This document shows, piece after piece, positions 57,601-64,000 of a stretch of 64,000 bases of DNA (within the stretch, counting starts at the first letter, position 1; each line of letters starts with the position of its first letter). The translations under genes and the position numbers were made by a program. Source of the DNA: Eonycteris spelaea (lineage: Eukaryota > Chordata > Mammalia > Chiroptera > Pteropodidae); contig PUFA01000106.1 of assembly GCA_003508835.1 (NCBI GenBank), positions 186,001 through 250,000 of the forward strand, read 5' to 3'. Below the pieces are notes generated by a model. The model worked only from the letters and a program-made list of their open reading frames with translations, searched no databases and had not been told where the DNA came from.

Positions 57601-58180
57601 AGTAACCACGTGGTAATGGTGCTCGCTGCAGAGGGGTGCCCAGCGAGGGGGAAGTGAAACCAAAACCTTCACCCAACCCCACGGGCCAGGCCCTGTCCTC
57701 CGGCTCTTGGCTGGGTATTCCTGGGGCGAGGCACTTTCCTAGGTCACAGCATGTCTGTAAGGGCCAGCAGCTCCCTGCTCCTACTGTGTCAGGAGCTGTG
57801 GCTGGGCACACTTGCATGCACACGTAAGTGCCTCTGGAACTCAGTATGGCCTTGCCCGTTCGTCGTGGGTTCTAAAGAGCAGCCCTGCCTTCCTGCCGTG
57901 CTCCAGACCTGGCACTTAACACAGGATGGCGCAGATGCTCCCTTTGTGGGAGAATGGCTCAGGGCCTCTGATGCGTTGCTGTGAAAACCTTTGGTTTTAT
58001 CCAGATGGTTTTCTAGAAAATGTGTAAGGGGTTCACGTTTTATTTATGTGTTTTGTCATTCTCTTAACATTTTGGGGGGCCTGAAGGTCTTTGAGGATGA
58101 CCCACTCATGGCACATAAGCCGAGAGAAGGCTTTGTTGTCACACAGGGAGATTTATTTATATCCTTGCCCAGCTATTTAT
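57601..58180. other. intronic or intergenic sequence, nothing recognised
   Basis: Moderate GC at 57600-57970 with short open frames on both strands and no family resemblance. Nothing else seen. Confidence 0.5.
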
Positions 58181-58184
58181 TAAA

Positions 58185-58420
58185 GAGCGTGGGAGACTTG
58201 AGCAAGTTAACCCCTTTGAGGCCCAGATTCCTCAGTTTTGAGGTATATGTGATTATAAGGATTGGGATGGTGATTATACATGTTAATACATGAAAACCGT
58301 TAGAAAAACCCCTGGCGTTTATTGAGTACCCGCTATGTGTTCTGTGTTGCTTTCGTGATAGAATAAAATAAAGCATCTAAAACAGTGCTCGATTTATAGT
58401 AAATTCTAATAAGTGTCACC
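58185..58420 (+). repeat. MIR SINE, sense, with a small interruption
   Basis: GACTTGAGCAAGTTAACCCC, TTTGAGGCCCAGATTCCTCAG and CTAAAACAGTGCTCGATTTATAG follow MIR. Between them, 58312-58360 (GGCGTTTATTGAGTACCCGC) reads like the start of an antisense MIR or L2 element, so a second small fragment may be inserted. Confidence 0.6.
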
Positions 58421-58599
58421 TGTTTTTATTGACATTCTCTCGAGAGAAATTATATTTATATACATAAATAGATGGCATATGACTTCAGGAGTTTATGGAT
58501 CCCTCGAGACCTGGCCTTGGAGGTATGTGATGAATCAGGTGGACGTCGTCCCCGCCTTCACGGGGCATTTAGCTAAGCAGTGTAGACAAGGGTCCCACA

Positions 58600-58800
58600 T
58601 AGTCCCACGGTTCGCACATGGGCTTTGCAGTCATTCAGTCCTGTGTGAATGTCAGCTCTGCCCTCTGCCAGCTGTGTGTCCTGAGCGAGTCACTTAATAT
58701 TTCTGTGCCTCGCTCTGAAGTTGTAAAATGAGAATCACAGTCCTTACTCTCAAAGCGTATGTGGGTTCATTCTTGTGTTATTTAAACCAAGTGTTTTATT
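58600..58800 (+). repeat. MIR SINE, sense
   Basis: GGGCTTTGCAGTCATTCAG, GTGTGAATGTCAGCTCTGCC, CAGCTGTGTGTCCTGAGCG and TCACTTAATATTTCTGTGCC, then AAATGAGAATCACAG, track the MIR consensus closely. It is one of the best-preserved MIR copies in the window. Confidence 0.8.
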
Positions 58801-59099
58801 TGTTGAACGTTTGACACTCCCTCTACACTCTATTTCGATATAGAAGAATCACATTTATCACATGACAGCAAAGCATTGACACAGACATCCGAGCAGTGTG
58901 TCTCATCACTGAAAAGTGTTGGCTGATAATGTCTTTTGGGCCTGGTATGATTTAGTTATTTTTTACTATTTTGAATCTTTGTTGTTCCTGTATACTTGCT
59001 TTGCTTGTGTTCTTGGCTTCCTGAAGATTATACAATCTCACCCACTAATTTTTTTTTCTTGCATTTTCTTGTTTCAGACATCATGGCTATAGATTGCAA

Positions 59100-59780
59100 A
59101 TGAAGTTAATCTATATTTACTTAGCATGAATTCAGTTCTGTGCACTGTACAAATGCATATCACTTAGGTGCCTGGAATACAAATATAAATAAGCAGTATC
59201 CCACCCTCAAACACAAATAAGCTACTTGGAAGACAAACACATATTACCATCTATACCATAAGTGATAACTATTGCATCAGTACAATAGATAGAAGCACCG
59301 TGGAGGACAGAAGCAGAAAGGACACATTTAGTTTGCGGAGCCTGGAAGATGTCATGGAGGAGATGATGCCTTCCTGAGTTAGAATTTGCTAGGTGGAGAA
59401 GAATCGTAAAGGTGTTGAGAGCAGAGGATTACATACAGAATGCATGAAATGGCCAGAGGCGAAGTAGAGAAGGAACTGGGCCAGTTTCTGACAGTCTTAA
59501 TTATGAGCGACAAAGATTAGAGCTATGTCATGGAGGCAGTGGGGAGCCTTCAAGAGTCTGTTGGGTTATGAAAGCTTTCTCTTTGTCTTGAGGTTAATGG
59601 GCAGCATTTTGGAGGACGGATTCAAGAGGGAGAGACAAAAGACAGGGCAATAGTAGGAAGCTTTCATGGTAGTCCAGGGGCAATGAAGATGTGAGGAGGG
59701 TAGGTCAGAATCTAGAGATGCTTTGGAGGTCTTTATACTGAATTTAAGAACTCTGGAAGATGAGAGAAAGCGACGGATTG
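59100..59780 (-). repeat. L2 LINE fragment, antisense
   Basis: GCACTGTACAAATGC, GGTGCCTGGAATACAAATA, TAAGCTACTTGGAAG, GAGGAGATGATGCCTTCCTG, AACTGGGCCAGTTTCTG, CATGGAGGCAGTGGGGAGCC, TTTCTCTTTGTCTTGAGG and GGACGGATTCAAGAGGG follow antisense L2 over about 650 bp. No open frame. It is paired head-to-head with the sense L2 at 60080. Confidence 0.65.
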
Positions 59781-60079
59781 AAGCTCACCTTAAATCCTCA
59801 TTCTTCAGGATTGTACAGGAGGAAGCTTTGATTTGATCATGACCATTATAGATTCATAGTTTTTTAACTATTCCTAAAAGTCGTTCATGTTTTAAAACTT
59901 AGTTTGTATGACAAAAGTAAACGATATTTGGTCATTTAAGCAAGGTTGTTAGGTACTTAGGAAGGCTATTATTCCCTTAATTTGGGCTAATTTTCAGCAA
60001 AGTAATTATTTCTAACCTGAATTTTTACAACGACTAACTCTTCTCCCTTCTTAGTCTTACTGGCCTCCAGTGAGTTTTC

Positions 60080-60670
60080 CTGGATAGCGTTAGAGTGATG
60101 TAGAGAAAGCAGTTCTGATCATTTTCTTTTTTCCTCCATTTAAAACAACCTCTTAACCACCTACCACCCTTATCATGAAGTCCAAGTGTCTTCACATCAC
60201 TGGCTCCAATGTGACTTGGTCTTGATTTCTACTCCAAGTTGCATCTTTCCCTGTTTGAGTTCCCTCACTTAACTCTTCAGCTGGAATGAATCTCTTTTAG
60301 TCCCTCAAATACTCTGTGCTCTGTGCCTGCAAAAGTGCTGTTTCTGCTGTTTGGAACATCGGCCACCACCTCCGTCCCTTTCCTCAACATTCTAGCCAAC
60401 TGCCACTTATCCGGCAGGTCTTTGCTCACGTGTCACCTTTGAAATCTTTCCTGATCTCCTGACCCAGTGGAACAATTTAATTGTGTTTGCCTTTCTCTGT
60501 CATGATACTTACCGACTCCATCACACATGTGGTCACATGTTAGATGATTGTTCTCCCAGGCTTTACTCTTAGCCCCCTGAGGGCATGGCCTTTATTATTC
60601 CTGCCCACTTCTTTAGTTGGGCTTTTAGCTGAAGGTGAATGAGGATTTGTTCACTGAATGAATACGTAAT
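60080..60670 (+). repeat. L2 LINE 3' end, sense
   Basis: CTGTGCTCTGTGCCTGC, GTGCTGTTTCTGCTGTTTGG, ATCCGGCAGGTCTTTGC, TCACGTGTCACCTTTGAAATC, TTTCCTGATCTCCTGACCC, TAGCCCCCTGAGGGC and the tail TTCACTGAATGAATACG follow L2 sense to its true 3' end ('tctgctcaaatgtcacctt...gaggccttccctgaccacc...ctccttgagggcaggg...tgaatgaatgaa'). Confidence 0.75.
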
Positions 60671-60929
60671 TGTAATGGAGAAGGATAGTGAAATACCAAT
60701 AATAGAATAAAAACATTTTCAAGAACTACATTCTGTATTGGGGATGATGAGAAGCAATTCTCTCAAGGTTTTCAAGTCTGACTGGGGATATGAATAAAAT
60801 AATTATTACCCACTGTGAGAAGTACAATGCTGGGTACTGGAGAAAGATTCTAGAAACCTAGCAGAGGGTTACACGAGAGATGACATATGAATTCTTTATT
60901 TTTAATTCTTTATTTTTAATTCAGCAGTG

Positions 60930-61290
60930 TTATAATGTATTGATATGGAGATATAATGGCACTGAGCTCATTGTATTGAGGTGTGATTTGCATTGAGTAA
61001 AATCCACTTCGGTGAGTCTGACAGGTGTGTGCAGGTGTGTGAGCATTACCACAGGAGGACAGAGCACGTGTGCATCCCCACCAAGCCTCCTCACGCCCTT
61101 CATCTGCCAGCCCCTCCGCCCAGCCCCTCCGCCTCGCCCCAGGCCACCGCCCACGTGGTTTCTCCCGGCATTGTCTTTTGTAGAATGACACGTAAACAGA
61201 ATGATAGAGGGTGTAGCCTTTTGTGTCTTTTTTTCATTCAGCATAATAACTTTGAAATTCAGCCACCTCGTTGTAGGTGTCAGTAGCTTA
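60930..61290 (-). repeat. old L1 LINE 3' fragment, antisense (copy 1)
   Basis: TTGTATTGAGGTGTGATTTGC, GAGCATTACCACAGGAGG, GTGCATCCCCACCAAGCC, TTGTAGAATGACACG, TTTTTTTCATTCAGCATAATAAC and GTTGTAGGTGTCAGTAGC match the antisense L1M 3' region. It lies directly beside a second copy of the same region at 61300. Confidence 0.65.
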
Positions 61291-61299
61291 TATTCTTTA

Positions 61300-61640
61300 A
61301 AAAAAAATTTGGGGGGAGGTACAGTTGACGTGCAATAAACCGCACGTGTCTTAAGCACACAATTCAAAAGTTTTGTCACGCGTACGTACTTGTGAAACGG
61401 TCACCGCGGCGAAGGCGGTGATGTCGCCAGAGCGACAGTTCCTTCGGGCTCCTGTGTGGACCCCGCCCCACCCCTCCCGAGACAGCCACTGCTCAGCTTT
61501 CTGCCCCTGCAACCGAGTTCACATTTCCCAGAATTTCATATTCATGGGATCGTCCCGTGTTCTACTGCGAATTATATCGAGATTCATTCATCGTAAATCT
61601 TTTGTGCGGTCGTTTCAAAATCACTTTAGAGCTGGGAGTG
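61300..61640 (-). repeat. old L1 LINE 3' fragment, antisense (copy 2)
   Basis: A T/A-rich start (AAAAAAAATTTGG), then GTACAGTTGACGTGCAATAA, AAGCACACAATTCAAAAG, TTTTGTCACGCGTACG, TGTGAAACGGTCACCG, GACAGCCACTGCTCAGC and TTTCCCAGAATTTCATATTC match the L1M 3' end ('ataattgacatacaataaac...gtgtacaatttgat...gtgaaaccatcacc'). Its CpG content is strikingly higher than the consensus. Confidence 0.7.
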
Positions 61641-61764
61641 TTATGCAACGTATCTGTACAAATTTAGAGGGGGATCTGCTGTTTTCTCACGTTACCCCGG
61701 ATTACGAGAGCGTCTTTTTAAAACATTTGCAAAATCGTTCTCATCAAGTTGATATTACTTACTC

Positions 61765-61965
61765 TGAGGCAGTGGAAAAGGCATGCAGGCTTTGGAGTCA
61801 AACAAATGCCATTCAAACCTGTAGGGACTTGGGCACGTCAGCTAACCGACCGGAGTCCGCCGCGCTCACCGGCACGGCGTGTCGCGGGACTTTGATCAGA
61901 GGGCATGGAAAGTGCCCAGCACAGAGGCTCCACGAGGCAGATGCACTTAATAAATATGGAGATGG
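61765..61965 (+). repeat. MIR SINE, sense
   Basis: GGCAGTGGAAAAGGCATGC, AGGCTTTGGAGTCAAACAAA, TTCAAACCTGTAGGGAC, TTGGGCACGTCAGCTAACC, AAGTGCCCAGCACAGAGGC and CACTTAATAAATATGG track MIR from head to tail ('gactctggagccagac...ggttcgaatcc...cttgggcaagtcacttaacc...tgcctggcacatag...ctcaataaatg'). Confidence 0.75.
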
Positions 61966-62104
61966 CTCGCTCACTTGAGTCTTCTTTATTAAGTTCATGT
62001 TTTTATATCTTCATCTCTTTCTATAGGTTTTATGCACACACATAGATGTGTATATGCGCACATGTGTACATAAACATATACACACACACTACTTCTATTG
62101 CTAT

Positions 62105-62330
62105 CTCTGACTACCATGACTCGTTAACATTTATTAAGCGCTTCCTGTGTGCTAGGCCCTCGGCGCTTCACATAAATCCTTTAATCCTTACACTAACTCT
62201 TTAAGGTGTAAACTACCACCAGCGCCATTGTGCAGATGCGCAAACCAAGGTTAATGAGCACAGAGGCTAAACCCGAGCTGAGACCATTAGTCTGCGAGCG
62301 TTGGGTGCTCCCTGAGGCCGTTCAGCTCCT
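62105..62330 (-). repeat. MIR SINE, antisense
   Basis: AACATTTATTAAGCGCTTCC, GTGTGCTAGGCCC, CACATAAATCCTTTAATCC, TTACACTAACTCTTTAAGG and CATTGTGCAGATGCGCAAACC match antisense MIR in order. It is preceded by a degenerate CA/TG repeat at 62030-62090. Confidence 0.75.
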
Positions 62331-62339
62331 GAGCCTGTA

Positions 62340-63250
62340 GTTTCCCGGCCTAATAACTTCAATTTAAAGGCGTTATGCAATTAATCTCATTTCAGTTTTC
62401 ACGATATCTTTTAAAACGAAATAAGATAATTGTATTTTTTCACTTTTTTTGTGCGTGTGCTGTCAGTTATTTATGTAAAGCATGTGAATGATTTCACTGG
62501 ACTCACTTGAGCATCTATTAGGATAAAATAACTTATCTGATATTTCATGTATAAACAAACACTATGGTAGTTCGCCTTCTGGGAGGTTAGAATAGACTGT
62601 AAAACACTGAACTGGAGCTTTTAATTGAAACTAATTTATCAAATCAGGAATAAAAATCATAATACTCACATGTTTGATGAAATAAAACCTGATGCTTATG
62701 GTATCAATTTTAATAATTTTTACCTAGTTCTGCATAGTGAATTGAAACATTTTGGATATTGAGTTAATTAAATGTTAATTGTTATCTAAGTAGAAGATAT
62801 TTTTGATATATACCTTCAGACTGTCTTAAACATTTAAATTGTAATAGAGAACAAATAAAATGCAATCATAACATGTAGTTCTTTAAGCCTAAAACAATTT
62901 GAATAACATTATGGTTTTCCATCTACATAAAGCACCTATTTTTTTTTCTTATAAGTGAGCCTAAACCTGACATTTTATTTTGTGAAATTGAACTAATTTG
63001 TATATTTGAAATAAATAGCTATGACGAAAATGTTTCCTTTGTTAAAAAAGGTCATAATTCAATTAGGCAAAACTTTTTGAGTGAATATTATATTGCAAAA
63101 CATGTAGTGGCTTAAGGGACATAAAGAATAAACAGAATCCCTGGAGTTTAGGAACTAGCAAACTAGCTGGAGAAATAAATACAAAAATAATTCCCATTCT
63201 AGTTGGTATATGGTAAATGTTATAACCTACAAATCGTTTATTCCAGAATG
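62340..63250. other. AT-rich sequence, nothing recognised
   Basis: Strongly AT-rich, with no named repeat, CpG patch or open frame of interest. Confidence 0.55.
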
Positions 63251-63257
63251 CTGACAT

Positions 63258-63345
63258 TATATATATATGTGTGTGTGTCTTTGTGTATATATTATTTACA
63301 CACAAATCATATGTTTGAACAATATACATAATATATACACTCACA
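63258..63345. repeat. (TA)n-(TG)n array with complementary (CA) flank
   Basis: TATATATATATGTGTGTGTG is followed by TATATATTATTTACACACAA. The TG and CA parts can pair, giving a small imperfect inverted repeat. Confidence 0.85.
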
Positions 63346-63777
63346 TAATACACATTCATATTTAGATTCTAAATATGAAATGCTTCATTCCAAGTTTAAT
63401 TGAACTAAATAAAAGAGCTTAAGTGTCCTTAATCATTAGCTGTATTTTCTGTTATCGATCATAAGTGTCTTTCTTAGTTAAACGTTATTCCTTGAACAGC
63501 TTGTCAATCTGAAATAAAATGGAAAAAAAAGCGAAGGGGACCAATTATCAGAACTAGCGAAGCTAATTTTGAAAACAGAAGGAAATGAGAACAAAATGTG
63601 GGGAATTCATTCAATCTAGGATTATATAAATCTGTCTGTATAAAAATGTATACCCGAAGAGATTACATAGCTTCTCCTTGTGACGTAGTGTACAGCAGCT
63701 ACAGGGAAACTTATCTCAAAAGCACTGTTTTCTACTTGAAGAAAAGGAATGAATAAAATACATTTTTTCGGTAGGCG

Positions 63778-64000
63778 TTTTAGTTTGCTAGGGCTGCCAT
63801 GACAAACTACCACAGCTTAGGTGTCTTAAACGATAGAAACCTATTTTCTCATGGCTCTGGAGGCTGGAGGTCCAAGGCCAGGGTCTGCAGGGTTGGTTTC
63901 CTGGGAGGCGCCTCTCCTTGGCTTGTAAATAGCCACCTCCTCCTTGACTCTTCTCCTGGTCCTCACTCTGTGAGTGTCTGTATCCTGATCTCTTCTTTTA
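63778..64000 (-). mobile_element. MLT1 LTR, antisense, cut by window edge
   Basis: TTTAGTTTGCTAGGGCTGCC, ATGACAAACTACCACAGC, GTGTCTTAAACGATAGAAACC, TTCTCATGGCTCTGGAGGC, TGGAGGTCCAAGGCCAGGG and TGCAGGGTTGGTTTCC, then TGTGAGTGTCTGTATCC, are the antisense MLT1 LTR 3' half ('ttagtttgctagggctgccgtaacaaagtaccac...'). It is one of the better preserved LTRs here and continues past 64000. Confidence 0.8.

Overview
The window looks like intergenic or deep-intronic DNA from a placental mammal. The evidence is the set of old interspersed repeats I can recognise by eye. MIR and L2 are mammal-wide. MLT1/MaLR solo LTRs are eutherian. Old L1 pieces and two probable ERV-type solo LTRs are also present. I found no Alu, rodent B1/B2, Bov-tA/BovB, carnivore SINEC, pig PRE or horse ERE-type SINE, so I cannot name the order. 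I found no exon that encodes a recognisable protein, no tRNA or rRNA gene, no CRISPR array and nothing bacterial. The long open frames lie in GC-rich islands or in repeats, and I read them as chance.

Layout. 0-9 kb: AT-rich sequence with L2 copies in both orientations, a solo LTR, several microsatellites and one MIR. 9.4-10.6 kb: CpG-rich patches with no visible gene. 10.6-24 kb: AT-rich sequence with MaLR/MLT1 and L2 remnants, a candidate CTCF site at 13.6 kb and a CpG-rich patch at 22.3-22.6 kb. 24-31 kb: L1-like and LTR-like remnants, MIR fragments and a G-run patch at 27.9 kb. 31-36.7 kb: AT-rich, with one 120 bp polypurine tract. 36.7-47.8 kb: a clear antisense L1 fragment, then a dense cluster of L2 and MaLR/MLT1 copies. 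48-50.9 kb: AT-rich, with a perfect CTCF core match.

The most gene-like part is 50.9-55 kb. Two G-quadruplex-capable tracts lead into a CpG island at 51.1-52.1 kb. A second, stronger island at 53.6-55.0 kb contains a strong splice donor (CAG|GTGAGT at 54673/54674), a CCAAT-box/YY1-like cluster and a seven-codon upstream ORF. This is best read as the 5' end (a non-coding first exon on the + strand) of a gene or lncRNA whose next exon lies beyond the window. I could not identify the gene. The island is followed within about 150 bp by a 250 bp almost pure A/T tract. 55.4-64 kb, the presumed first intron, holds only L1, L2, MIR and MLT1 remnants.

Repeat names rest on remembered consensus features, not on an alignment, so boundaries are good to about 20-50 bp and subfamily names are tentative. 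CTCF, splice and CpG-island calls were made by eye.
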